A stretch of 64,000 bases of DNA. Source: CAVPTL01 sp963727235 (GTDB taxonomy: Bacteria > Actinomycetota > Thermoleophilia > Gaiellales > JAICJC01). A program made the translations under genes and the position numbers. The stretch's first letter is position 1. The number at the start of each line of letters is the position of its first letter. A model generated the notes under the pieces. The model did no database searches and was not told the DNA's origin. It was given only the letters and a program-made list of their open reading frames with translations. Below, piece by piece: positions 27,230 through 35,495 of the stretch. Location: assembly GCA_963727235.1 (NCBI GenBank), contig CAVSFZ010000008.1:62001-126000 (forward strand), read 5' to 3'.

Positions 27230-27635
27230 CGGCGACGGAATATCGGCCTCAACACGCAGCCACGCGAGGCGGCTCTAAAACGCATGGTTGAGCTAGTATC
27301 GGCGCTTTGCTCATGTCCGTTTGTGGATGCTACCGTCGTTGACGATGGACTATGTTTGGACCACAAGTTGCCCCCACACCCGGCGCTGCGTCGGGATCAT
27401 TTGCAACCGATCCATGTTCGACCGTCGTCGATCGGAAGCATCGGCCGTGCGTCGACCGGGAGGCGGGACTGGGAATCGCCGAACCGAGGTTTCAAGAGCT
27501 CTGGGCCTGCACGCTGGATTCCTAGTTCGGGTCAGAGTAGAGAGCCACACTCCTATCCCATCCGGCTCGGCAATAGTCAACGCACCGACGCGGTCTGGCC
27601 GCGCCGAGGGTAGCTGACCCAGCGGCGGGTGCGGG
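27230..27635. other. island left end without a supportable gene
   Basis: Between the left repeat core and the GFA-type gene. It contains the arm-like repeat at 27344-27364. The short frames here, including ones reading ARLELAGDG across the core, are the usual spurious reading of a tRNA 3' end. Confidence 0.4.
27344..27364 (+). repeat. arm-type repeat near the left core
   Basis: The 21-base site begins GATGGACTATG and ends TTTGGACCAC; it matches 55901-55921 at 19 of 21 positions. It holds two TGGAC-type half sites 11 bases apart, about one helical turn, as expected of integrase arm sites. Confidence 0.45.
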
Positions 27636-28058
27636 TCAACCTGGAGAGTGGCGGCTTTCCTGGTAACGGCGCAATCCGTCGTCGGGGATCGGCTCCCAAG
27701 GCGCGGCATAGGCGACGAACTGGCGGACGCTCGGCCGGATCCCCGGATCACGATCGAACGTTCCCATCCGGATGCCGATAGGATCGGCGTGGTTGGGATT
27801 GCGGCCGAACAGCGACGAGCCACAGTCGCCGCAGAACCATTTCTCGCCACCGCTATCCGGCTTCCAGACTCGAAGCCTGTCCTCGCCGGCGACGATCTGA
27901 AACGTGCCGGGTGCGGGGTGGGCGCTGGCCGACGCCGCAGTTCCGCTGCGACGCTGGCAGCGCTTGCAGTGGCAATAGCTGGCGACGACCAGTGGCTCGC
28001 TCACCTCGAACCTGACGGCACCGCAGTTGCAGCCACCCGTGATGGGGAGTTCGTTCAT
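27636..28058 (-). CDS. GFA-family (glutathione-dependent formaldehyde-activating-like) zinc protein
   Basis: 140 residues from ATG 28058 (a TTG at 28070 would add four). Zinc motifs GGCNCGAVRFEV, SYCHCKRCQRRSG and FCGDCGSSLF are in the right order for GFA (PF04828) proteins, with HPAPGTFQIVAGED between. Members bind zinc and some act on S-hydroxymethyl-glutathione, but most are uncharacterised. It stands alone on the minus strand as the first gene inside the left repeat. Confidence 0.85.
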   Translation of the reverse strand: MNELPITGGCNCGAVRFEVSEPLVVASYCHCKRCQRRSGTAASASAHPAPGTFQIVAGEDRLRVWKPDSGGEKWFCGDCGSSLFGRNPNHADPIGIRMGTFDRDPGIRPSVRQFVAYAAPWEPIPDDGLRRYQESRHSPG

Positions 28059-28374
28059 CAAGAGGCCCAAGGGTACCGCGTCGACAAGCGCCGCCGATCG
28101 GTTGTGACAGCCTCGCTGGGATCGACACGACGGGCGTATAGAGGGAGTCGGACAAGCTTGACCTCTTCCGCGGGTTGCGTCTGTCCCGCGTTCCGCCGAA
28201 AGCCTGGCGCCTCAAACCTGCGTGGGGGAAGGCTGTTGGGAAGCCTCAACGAGAGATCGCGCATTCGCGGAAGTCTGAGAATCGTCGGTCGAGCCGAGAT
28301 CGGCGCGTGGGCCGCCAGCTGAAGACGTCCCGGTCCACCTCCTTAGCCGTGGAACGGTGTGTGAGAATGCGTCG

Positions 28375-29724
28375 ATGATCCCCGAGACGCGGTACGCGCT
28401 CAGCGGTGACGTTCACATCGCCTATCAGCTGTTCGGCGACGGCCCGTTCGACCTCGTGTTCGTTCCAGGATTTGTGACCCACATGGAGCTCCAGTGGAAG
28501 CTTCCGGGCTTTGCTGAGTTTCTTGCCGACTTGGGGTCGTTCTCGCGTTTGATCCGGTTCGACAAGCGTGGAACGGGCATGTCCGATCCGGTGGCGGGCG
28601 CGCCCAGTCTGGAAACGCGGATGGATGATGTTCGCGCGGTGATGGATGCCGTGGGTTCCCAGCGTGCAGCGTTCTATGGGCTTTCCGAGGGTGCCGCGTT
28701 GAGCATCCTGTTTGCGGCGACCTACCCCGAGCGCACCGCGGCGTTGGTCGTTCGCAGTTGCTCGCCTCGGACGATGTGGGCGTCGGATTACCCATGGGGG
28801 CGAAGCGAGGAAGAGTATCAACGTGAGGTCGACCAGGGTCTTCAGGTGTACGGCTCGAGGTCGGAGGCTCGCGCCGCGATGCACGAGCTTGGGATGCAGG
28901 GCGATGAGGAGATCGACGCGTTCGTCGACTACATCCGCCTGGCAACCAGCCCGGGCATGCTTGAGGGTCTTTACCGCATGAACAAGGAGATCGATGTCCG
29001 CGACATTCTCCCTGCCGTCCGCGTGCCGGCGCTGGTCATGCACGGAAGCGACGACGCGGTTGTTCCCGTCGGTGCAGGAGCATATACAGCCCAGCATCTC
29101 AGCTCGGCCCGCTTCGTGGAGATTCCGGGAATGGGGCACTTGGCACTGAGGGGTGGGGGCAATCGGATCCAGTCCGAGATCGCGGAGTTCCTCACGAGCG
29201 TGTGGCAGACCGGCGGATGGGAGGCGTCGGAGTCTGACCGGATGCTTGCGACGGTGCTGTTCACCGACATCGTCGACGCCACATCGAAGGCCGTCGAACT
29301 CGGCGATCGACGCTGGCGTGAGCTGCTCGAGCGCCACCACGCGGTTGTGCGAAGGGAGCTCATTCGGTTTCGCGGGAATGAGGTGGACACCGCCGGCGAT
29401 GGGTTCTTCGCCACCTTCGACGGGCCCGCGCGGGCGATTCGCTGCGCCCGCTCGATCGTCGATGAGGTGCACGATCTTGGTCTCGCCGTTCGCGCGGGTC
29501 TGCATACCGGAGAATGCGAGGTGGTGGACGGGAAGGTCTCTGGAATCGCTGTCCACATCGGCGCTCGAGTAGCGGCACGGGCGCTCCCCGACGAGGTGCT
29601 CGTTTCGAGCACGGTCAAGGATCTCGTCGCCGGGTCGGGCCTTCAATTCGACGATCGCAGCCTGCACGAGTTGAAGGGCATACCGGGCGAATGGCACCTA
29701 TTCAGCGTCGCCGCCGAAGGCTAG
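28375..29724 (+). CDS. alpha/beta-hydrolase domain fused to class III cyclase (copy B, hydrolase residues intact)
   Basis: 449 residues. The hydrolase elbow is GLSEG with Ser104 and the base His is in GMGHLAL, so this copy should be catalytically competent. The cyclase half has both metal Asp (LFTDIVDAT, TAGDGFFATF), but Asp replaces the purine-selecting Lys (VDTAGD) and His the transition-state Asn (VHIGAR), a non-canonical set like that reported for Rv1900c. ATG 28375 starts MIPETRYALSGD, aligning with copies A and C. Likely makes cAMP or cGMP in response to something bound or hydrolysed by the first domain. Confidence 0.88.
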   Translation: MIPETRYALSGDVHIAYQLFGDGPFDLVFVPGFVTHMELQWKLPGFAEFLADLGSFSRLIRFDKRGTGMSDPVAGAPSLETRMDDVRAVMDAVGSQRAAFYGLSEGAALSILFAATYPERTAALVVRSCSPRTMWASDYPWGRSEEEYQREVDQGLQVYGSRSEARAAMHELGMQGDEEIDAFVDYIRLATSPGMLEGLYRMNKEIDVRDILPAVRVPALVMHGSDDAVVPVGAGAYTAQHLSSARFVEIPGMGHLALRGGGNRIQSEIAEFLTSVWQTGGWEASESDRMLATVLFTDIVDATSKAVELGDRRWRELLERHHAVVRRELIRFRGNEVDTAGDGFFATFDGPARAIRCARSIVDEVHDLGLAVRAGLHTGECEVVDGKVSGIAVHIGARVAARALPDEVLVSSTVKDLVAGSGLQFDDRSLHELKGIPGEWHLFSVAAEG

Positions 29725-29802
29725 AGGCACCTCCCCAGAGGATCAGCCGGCCACTCCGTCATGAGAATCAGCGCACCCCCCTCGTTGTCCGGGTTGGTGC
29801 AA

Positions 29803-29840
29803 TCCCTATAACCCGTCAACCTTGGGGAGGGTTATAGGGA
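29803..29840. terminator. 12-bp inverted repeat between convergent genes
   Basis: TCCCTATAACCC (29803-29814) pairs perfectly with GGGTTATAGGGA (29829-29840), loop 14 bases. It lies between the ends of the hydrolase-cyclase (plus) and MarR (minus) genes, so a two-way terminator is most likely. The AT-containing arms are unusual for this GC-rich DNA, and a protein-binding site is not excluded. Confidence 0.5.
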
Positions 29841-29942
29841 ACGCGGGAAGTCGGACACACTCGAAGCCTGCGCGCTGTTGGGGGGCGTCGACGAGGTGTA
29901 GGTCGTAACGCTGTTGGCTGTTTCGTCGGTGGGGTTGTGGTG

Positions 29943-30422
29943 TTAGCTGCGGATGCGGCCGGGGCGGAGTGGGCGGGCGTGGTTGCTGATTTTTTCGAGG
30001 GCGTGGGTGAGGGCTTTGGTGTCGGTGTCGGTGAGGTGTTTTGAGAAGTGGCGGTTGATGCCGTCGCGGTGGTGGCGGCGGGCCTGCTCCATTTTCTTGG
30101 TGCCTGTGGCGGTGATGGTGACGAGGATCGAGCGGCGGTCGTTGGGGGGGCGAACGCGGCTGACGAGGCCGGCTTCCTCCATGCGGTCGATGACGCGGGT
30201 GAAGCCGCTCTTGCTGTAGAGGATGTGGTCGGCGAGTTCGGTCATGGGGATGCCGTTGGGTGACTCTTCGAGGTGGATGAGGACGTCGTACCATCGTTGG
30301 GGGATGCCGGCGGTGTCTTGGAGTTCGGTGTCGAGCACGTCGATGAGGGCGAGTGAGCTTTCGATGTAGAGCCGCCAGCAGTGGAGTTGCTCGGGTGAGG
30401 GGCTTGACAGGGGTTGTTCCAT
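29943..30422 (-). CDS. MarR-family transcriptional regulator
   Basis: 159 residues from ATG 30422, with GGAGG ten bases upstream. Winged helix: RWYDVLIHLEESPNGIPMTE, LADHILYSKSGFTRVIDRME, wing VRPPNDRRSILVTIT. Divergent from a cupin gene with a palindromic operator between them, so it probably represses both and responds to a small molecule. The C-terminal helix (RHFSKHLTDTDTKALTHAL) is the dimer arm. Confidence 0.9.
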   Translation of the reverse strand: MEQPLSSPSPEQLHCWRLYIESSLALIDVLDTELQDTAGIPQRWYDVLIHLEESPNGIPMTELADHILYSKSGFTRVIDRMEEAGLVSRVRPPNDRRSILVTITATGTKKMEQARRHHRDGINRHFSKHLTDTDTKALTHALEKISNHARPLRPGRIRS

Positions 30423-30440
30423 GTGCGATAGTCCTCCACG

Positions 30441-30464
30441 CAACAGTTGATATCAGTACTGTTG
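30441..30464. promoter_or_regulatory. candidate MarR operator
   Basis: CAACAGT (30441-30447) and ACTGTTG (30458-30464) form perfect 7-base arms around a 10-base spacer, and TGATATCA inside it is itself palindromic. It sits in the 75-base gap between the MarR and cupin starts and overlaps a possible -35 (TTGATA) for the cupin gene. Confidence 0.55.
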
Positions 30465-30497
30465 TGGATCATACCAACGAGCCGGAGGGAGTGAGAC

Positions 30498-31010
30498 ATG
30501 ACTACCATCACCGCGGAGCGAGCACAGGCCGGCTACGCGCTCGCCAACGATGAGGGCGAGGCGTTCTGGCTGTTGGGGATGCTGCAGACGATCAAGATCG
30601 GCCGCGACGACACGGCCGGCCGTTATGGCATGGCCGAGATCGTGGTGCCCGAGGGCATCGGCTCACCCTGGCATGTGCATCCCGAGGAGGACGAGTGGTT
30701 CTATGTCTTGGAGGGCTCGATGACCTTCTGGGTCGCCGACACGCGCCTGTCCCTCACAGCCGGGTCGTTCGCGTTCGGTCCTAAGGGCGTACCGCACACC
30801 TTCTATGCCGACGCGGGCGGGGTGAGGGCCCTGGTCGGGTTCGCACCGATGCAGTTCGAAGGATTCCAGCGAGAAGCCGGCGAGCCCGCCCCCGAGCGCG
30901 TCTTGCCACCGCCGCTCGAAGGCCCCCCAGACGTCGCCCGGCTTTCTGCGATCGCAAAGCGAAACGGCTTTGAGATCCTCGGCCCGCCCGGCCCCCCGCC
31001 CGGCCACTAA
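30498..31010 (+). CDS. cupin-2 domain protein
   Basis: 170 residues with GGAGGGAG before ATG 30498. The cupin metal motifs are present: GSPWHVHPEEDEWFYVLEG (H, H, E) and PKGVPHTFYA (H). A C-terminal tail of ~45 residues (LPPPLEGPPDVARLSAIAK...) follows. Single-domain cupins of this type include dioxygenases and binding proteins. First gene of a MarR-controlled unit with the SnoaL-like gene 66 bases downstream. Confidence 0.85.
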   Translation: MTTITAERAQAGYALANDEGEAFWLLGMLQTIKIGRDDTAGRYGMAEIVVPEGIGSPWHVHPEEDEWFYVLEGSMTFWVADTRLSLTAGSFAFGPKGVPHTFYADAGGVRALVGFAPMQFEGFQREAGEPAPERVLPPPLEGPPDVARLSAIAKRNGFEILGPPGPPPGH

Positions 31011-31025
31011 CCCACCACCAAGGGG

Positions 31026-31051
31026 TGCGCCCGCCCGTGAGAGCGGGCGCA
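31026..31051 (+). terminator. intra-operon hairpin
   Basis: TGCGCCCGC pairs with GCGGGCGCA across an 8-base loop, between the cupin and SnoaL-like genes. No T-run. It may attenuate transcription or protect the upstream message; AGGAG for the next gene follows 13 bases later. Confidence 0.4.
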
Positions 31052-31075
31052 TCCCCGATCACCAGGAGACTTGGC

Positions 31076-31486
31076 ATGACCCCAGAAGCATCCATCGCCC
31101 TTGTTGAATCGTTCTGGGAGGAAGTTTGGGCGGCCGGTAATCCTGCAGCGATCGACCGCTTCGTGACCAAGGACTTCATCATCACCACGGCGGGTGTGGA
31201 CGTCGCCGGGCGTGAACACTTCAAAACCTGGGTCGCTGGCTTCCAATCAAAGATCACCGACCTCGAGATTGAAACCATCGAGACCTTCGCAAACCTCGAC
31301 GGCTCCCGCGTGTCGTCACGCTGGCGGGTCACCGGCCGCAACAACGGCATGTTCGGGCTGCCCGCCGATGGCACGCCACTGGCGTTCACCGGCAACGCCA
31401 TCCTGGCCATCACACCCACCGGCAAAATCGCCCACAACTGGGTCGAACGCAGCGCCTGGGAGCTCTACAACCAGCTCAACGCGTAG
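31076..31486 (+). CDS. SnoaL-like ester-cyclase family protein
   Basis: 136 residues; AGGAG eight bases before ATG 31076. The NTF2-like fold is indicated by ALVESFWEEVWAAGNPAAID, FVTKDFIITTAG, HFKTWVAGFQSKITDLEIE, VSSRWRVTGRNNGMF and the end KIAHNWVERSAWELYNQL. SnoaL-like proteins are small cyclases, isomerases or ligand binders. Follows the cupin gene in the MarR-divergent unit, suggesting joint action on an unknown small molecule. Confidence 0.85.
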   Translation: MTPEASIALVESFWEEVWAAGNPAAIDRFVTKDFIITTAGVDVAGREHFKTWVAGFQSKITDLEIETIETFANLDGSRVSSRWRVTGRNNGMFGLPADGTPLAFTGNAILAITPTGKIAHNWVERSAWELYNQLNA

Positions 31487-31559
31487 CACCACCACCGCCA
31501 TCCACGCAGCCCCGACGAGAAGCGCGACAACCGCGCAGGCGCTTCCTACATCGATCTGA

Positions 31560-31894
31560 ACACGTCTCCTGCCGGTCGGTAAGCGCCTCGCCGCACACAG
31601 GGCAGACGCCTCACCGCGTCGACGGATCTCCGACCCGGATGGCTCGCTGGGATCGGGGTCGTCATTGGCCGCCGGCAAGCTCTCCTTCCCGACCCGCAGA
31701 AGGGTCGGGGCGGCCTCGTTCGTAGGGGGTTTGAGAAGGCCGCGCGTCCACGCATGGCAGGGCTGGCCGTCGGGGCCGAGGGCCTTGTGTTCGGGGTGAG
31801 CTCGGTACTCGGTGAAGTAGTCGCGGTACGTGAGGACGGGGATGGTGCCGGGGATGTGGTCGGCGGTGTCTGATCGCGGTGCTGGTAACGTCAA
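31560..31894 (-). pseudogene. remnant of an actinobacterial mobile-element-type gene
   Basis: From ~31840 the minus strand reads PVLTYRDYFTEYRAHPEHK, ALGPDGQPCHAWTRGLL and LLRVGKESLP. I associate this pattern from memory with small DNA-associated proteins of actinobacterial plasmids and islands. The continuation loses protein character, so it looks truncated. Attribution is from memory of the pattern and is weak. Confidence 0.3.
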
Positions 31895-32126
31895 AAAAAG
31901 TGGAACGCCGCAGACTGGCCGCCGAGGCTTTCTAGAAGCTCACCCGCGATTGAGATCGGGCCCGTTTGCAACGGCGGTTGACGCTCACCCAGGCGAAGTA
32001 AGCCGCAGCCCGCCGGACGGTGATCGCTCTGCGGCGGCGTGTTTCAGGTGTACGGTCGGGGATGGATCTGCGGGCGATGGTCTGTTCCTGACTCTCTGCT
32101 CGCGTTTACCGTGGATCTGCCATGAT

Positions 32127-32409
32127 GTGAGTGTGTTTATCGAGCAAGTGACCGCTCCCCGGGAAGAGTTCGAGCTCTGGGACGCGCGGCTTGGAATGGT
32201 GACGCAACCGCCACCGGCTCTGGCTCTATCGGTCGCGTGGGAGTCAGACGGCGTCGTGACCTGTATCAACGTCTGGGACTCACCCCAGGCAATCGCCGAC
32301 TTCTTCCTAGCAGCGGGTGCAACCTTACGTCGAGGCCGAAGGCCCACCAGCGAACAAGCCTCAACGCCTCGGCCACGCAGTCCGAGCATACATTCGGCCC
32401 GCCGGCTGA
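32127..32409 (+). pseudogene. small hypothetical protein, frameshifted near 32317
   Basis: The first frame from GTG 32127 gives VFIEQVTAPREEFELWDARL, VAWESDGVVTCINVWDS and AIADFFLA. The next frame continues naturally as RVQPYVEAEGPPANKPQRLG and ends RAYIRPAG at 32409. A single-base indel near CTAGCAGCGGGT joins them into about 93 residues. It resembles antibiotic-biosynthesis-monooxygenase-size proteins but no family is assured. Confidence 0.45.
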
Positions 32410-32476
32410 ACCTTCCAAAAGCGAGACTCCACAGCGCGACGCTCGCGTTGGCTCAGACTGGCCCGGGAGACTGATT

Positions 32477-32650
32477 TCAGGAGTGGGCGTGGCCCCCGAC
32501 AGCGACTCGCCGATTGATCGCGACGATGGCGATTCCCACCGCGATGATCGCGAGCCCCGAGCTGGTTCGCGCGAAGATCATCACAACACCGACGAGCATG
32601 AGAGCGACAGCAATAACGCGCGACATCAGATTTGCAGTGTGCCGCAACAT
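32477..32650 (-). CDS. 57-residue two-helix membrane protein
   Basis: ATG 32650 has AAAGGGGG seven bases upstream. The product is MLRHTANLMSR, helix VIAVALMLVGVVMIFAR, a TSSG turn, helix LAIIAVGIAIVAI, and a basic end NRRVAVGGHAHS. The small size and regular helical hairpin, with a good ribosome site, argue it is real. Function unknown. Confidence 0.6.
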   Translation of the reverse strand: MLRHTANLMSRVIAVALMLVGVVMIFARTSSGLAIIAVGIAIVAINRRVAVGGHAHS

Positions 32651-32759
32651 TGAGAACCCCCTTTCCCCTCGATGCTAGGGGCAGCGCCCGTTATTTCGCA
32701 TCCGAGTGACCCCGGATCTGCGATGCGGGAAACTTCGGCTCAATGTCTCGCATCGCTAC

Positions 32760-32945
32760 ATTCAGCCATACCAGCGCCCGCCGGAGACGCGAAAAAGGTC
32801 GCACAAGCCCTCGTGGAGAAAGGCGTATCCGCACGATCAGCTTGCAGTAGCAGCGGCTGAGCCCGGCCTGGCGACTCACCGCCGAGTAGTTCACCCCGGC
32901 GATGCGGGGCAGGATCTTGGTCGTGATGTGCCGCGGCCGGTGTAG
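32760..32945 (-). pseudogene. possible remnant of an HTH-containing mobile-element protein
   Basis: The minus strand reads PRHITTKILPRIAGVNYSAV and SRQAGLSRCYCKLIV, a helix-turn-helix-like pattern I have seen at the end of actinobacterial element proteins. No start or intact domain accompanies it. Confidence 0.25.
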
Positions 32946-33006
32946 GGAACGTCTTGGACGAGCTTGATGGACCTGCCGCTTCTTCAGGCTCGGCGACCTG
33001 CGTCGG

Positions 33007-33408
33007 TCACCCCGCGGCCAGTGCTTTGGACTTGAGAGTGTCGTATTCGGCCTGGGTGATCGCCCCGCTGTCGAGCAACTGCTTGGCCTTCTCGATGTCC
33101 GCCGCCGCGCCGGAAGACGCAACTGTGCGGATGTGCTCATTCAACTGCTGCTGGGACGCCTGCTGTTGCTTCAAGGCGCGTTCGGTCATGCTGTTGTGAT
33201 TGGCGATCAGATACACGAACACGCCGAGATACGGAAGGATGATCACAAAGATCATCCAAAGCACCTTCGTACCCCCACCGACATCATGCCGACGGAACAA
33301 GTCGGAAAACACCGTGATCAAAAGCCAAAACCAGATGATCCACGCAAAGAACACTGCCATCGTCCAAAGCACTGAGAAAAACGATGGGTAATCCGAGAGC
33401 ACCAGCAT
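33007..33408 (-). CDS. membrane protein with PLDc_N-type helices and SHOCT tail
   Basis: 133 residues; AAGGAG seven bases before ATG 33408. Helix 1 (FFSVLWTMAVFFAWIIWFWL), a charged loop (LFRRHDVGGGTKVLWM) and helix 2 (IFVIILPYLGVFVYLIA) match the phospholipase-D-nuclease N-terminal (PF13396) hairpin. The C-terminal IEKAKQLLDSGAITQAEYDT is a SHOCT motif. This combination is common in actinobacteria; its function is unknown. Confidence 0.85.
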   Translation of the reverse strand: MLVLSDYPSFFSVLWTMAVFFAWIIWFWLLITVFSDLFRRHDVGGGTKVLWMIFVIILPYLGVFVYLIANHNSMTERALKQQQASQQQLNEHIRTVASSGAAADIEKAKQLLDSGAITQAEYDTLKSKALAAG

Positions 33409-33515
33409 TGGATCAACTCCTTTTCCGCGAATGGCCGGCGATGCGTCCGGCCCCGTAGACTCGCATGGCGAGACTGCCGGCGCAACGAGTCTCACCCGGA
33501 CTGCCGGTCAGGTGG

Positions 33516-33788
33516 TCACAATGAGACTGTTTCACCCAGGTCGGATTGCGCATTTGAGAGCGCGGCGCGAGCGGCGGCCAACGCGGTCTCACCGGAGGCG
33601 CCATATGGTGTCCGGGCAAACTGGTGATCCTTCACGCGCCACTGAACATGCCAGCGCTTGACCCCCTCGGATTCTCGGCGAACGCTCGTGACCTCACATC
33701 CCAGGCTGTCCATCTCTCGGCACAACCTCGCGATCGCAACCCTCTCCAACTCGGGCACCCGGTCGCGATCATCTCCATACACTGGCAT
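33516..33788 (-). CDS. hypothetical protein
   Basis: About 90 residues starting MPVYGDDRDRVPELERVAIA, with VTSVRRESEGVKRWHVQWRV and a helical Ala-rich end (ETALAAARAALSNAQSDL). The balanced composition and amphipathic pattern look like a small soluble alpha/beta protein. A start at 33848 would add 20 residues. Confidence 0.45.
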   Translation of the reverse strand: MPVYGDDRDRVPELERVAIARLCREMDSLGCEVTSVRRESEGVKRWHVQWRVKDHQFARTPYGASGETALAAARAALSNAQSDLGETVSL

Positions 33789-34249
33789 GGCATCGAGTAT
33801 CCCGCGAAACCGCTGCAAAATCCACCCAACCGAGAGCATCGAACCCATGGCGTCGTTGATCCAGCCGCTCCGGCACCGACCGGAGACATGCGGCTACTTC
33901 GAGTCCGAGTTGGGGTGCGCGGTCATCTCGGTTGTCGTTGACCTCGTCGCGCGGTGGGCGTGTCAGGGAGGATCTCGCCGCTTTCAGGGTAGTCGGCGGC
34001 GCTTCGTCGCAGCATCGGCTGACCCGGGGTTACCCGTTGGGAACGTGTGAGGCCTTGGGGCGTGCACCTCGATCGGACGGCTGCGCGACTGTCTAGCAGT
34101 GTCCCATGCACCGTCCGATAGCAGAGCAGACGCGGAGCGCTTAGCGGCCTGAGTCGGCGATCCAACCAGAGGCGCCTCCTTCCACGGGAGATGTAACTGC
34201 CGAGGTTCCCCCCACCTCCCGTCCCCCCACGATCCCGTCCCTTTGGTGT
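33789..34249. other. no supportable gene
   Basis: All frames are short and lack ribosome sites. I see no repeat or motif worth naming. Confidence 0.4.
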
Positions 34250-35476
34250 TCAGATTGGGAGCGAGAGTAGCGTGCGGTTCTGGCGCCAGAATACGCTGCG
34301 GCCGTTGGTGGTGACCCCACGTGGTGTACCCGACGCCGTGTAGGTCATCGCCACCTGACCGGTGTAGGCGTAGCGTGCGACGATCTTGCGACCCACGGAG
34401 TAGGCGAGCACGTTTCGGTACATCGTCGGGTTGCTCGTCACTGGGCCAGACAGTGGTATCGATCCCATGAGCGTGCCGGTCTGAAGGTTGTATCTGATGA
34501 TGTGATCGCGGCCCGCAGAGTTACGGGTGAGCACCGAGAGGACGGGGTCGCCCAACGCGAAGGAGATGATCGTGCCGGAGGGTGTGACGGTCGAAACCAG
34601 GGTGCCTGTGGAGACCTGCCAGATCTGGATGGACGATCCAACGGCGGGGTCGCTGCCGTTCGCAGGACCCGGCAGTACGAATGGCCGAATCGCGATATCA
34701 CGCACCCCTCCGGCGATCGCGGAGGCTCCGGGTGCGCCGGTGAGTTGGTGCGGCGCGCCACCATTGGTGGGAACGATCTGGATCTCGCCGGCGTCTGCCT
34801 GCTCGCCTTGGTCGAGGAACGGGCAGTTCGGCTGGTCGGTGCCCAGGAATGTCCAGTCCAGCAAGGCGTAGGCAAACCACCCCGATCCCCCCGCGAGGCC
34901 GTCGAAGTCGGTGCCGCCGCAGCTGACTCGATGCCCGCCGTGTGCCACCGGCTGTGGCGAGTTCTTCAACGTGGTCGTAAGTGCCCACCCGGTCCAGCTC
35001 TGCAACCCGTTGCCAGTCTCGCCGAAGGTGAGCGCGGTGGTCGCGATCGAACTGCTCGACGACGCGACCGCCACGCCGACCTGCCCACCGGAGGTCGACG
35101 CATGTTTCGGACACCTGACAACGGGCGTGTTCTTGCCATCGCGAAGCCGGATGCGCCGCACCGCAGCGCATCCTCCCGAGTCAGGATCGAACGGGTGCAC
35201 GATCACCGCGTACGCCAACGATCCGCCGCCAACCGAAAACTTGGGAACCGCCCCCGAAGCTCTCAGAATGACCCGAGGCGTCGCCGCCGACGTGTGCGCC
35301 GCAGAAACCAGCGAAACGCTCGTCTGCCTCCACGCGATCCGCGACCCGCCGGCAACGACGTTTCCCAACCGCGGCACGGTGACCAGCACCCGCGGTGTCG
35401 CCGCCACCGCCGACGACACCGCAAACGCCGCTGTCGCGATGGCGGTGACCGCCAAGACGCGGGTGAGTGCTCTCAT
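34250..35476 (-). CDS. secreted beta-propeller-like protein (pair member 1, island copy)
   Basis: 408 residues with a signal peptide (VLAVTAIATAAFAVSSAVA). The mature part is a series of beta-repeat units around GGSRIAW, GGSLAYAV, TGTLVSTVTPSGTIISFALG, YNLQTGTLMGSIPLSG and GRSVFWRQNRTLL, typical of TolB-like propellers. It resembles the protein at 56261 (ATPR start, GGGRIAW, TTGALVCTITSGGTVTELAM). Follows the gene at 35496 in the same direction with about 20 bases between, so the two are one operon. Likely a cell-surface binding protein. Confidence 0.7.
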   Translation of the reverse strand: MRALTRVLAVTAIATAAFAVSSAVAATPRVLVTVPRLGNVVAGGSRIAWRQTSVSLVSAAHTSAATPRVILRASGAVPKFSVGGGSLAYAVIVHPFDPDSGGCAAVRRIRLRDGKNTPVVRCPKHASTSGGQVGVAVASSSSSIATTALTFGETGNGLQSWTGWALTTTLKNSPQPVAHGGHRVSCGGTDFDGLAGGSGWFAYALLDWTFLGTDQPNCPFLDQGEQADAGEIQIVPTNGGAPHQLTGAPGASAIAGGVRDIAIRPFVLPGPANGSDPAVGSSIQIWQVSTGTLVSTVTPSGTIISFALGDPVLSVLTRNSAGRDHIIRYNLQTGTLMGSIPLSGPVTSNPTMYRNVLAYSVGRKIVARYAYTGQVAMTYTASGTPRGVTTNGRSVFWRQNRTLLSLPI

Positions 35477-35495
35477 CGGTGATGCCCAGATCATG

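Noticed and set aside
27203..27300. Complete tRNA gene on the minus strand at the left repeat
   Set aside because: The T-arm and acceptor 3' strand are present, but no matching 5' GCCCGGG, D-arm or anticodon arm could be drawn.
28246..29697. Minus-strand open frame of 483 codons opposite hydrolase-cyclase B
   Set aside because: Same shadow effect; the plus-strand protein is unambiguous.
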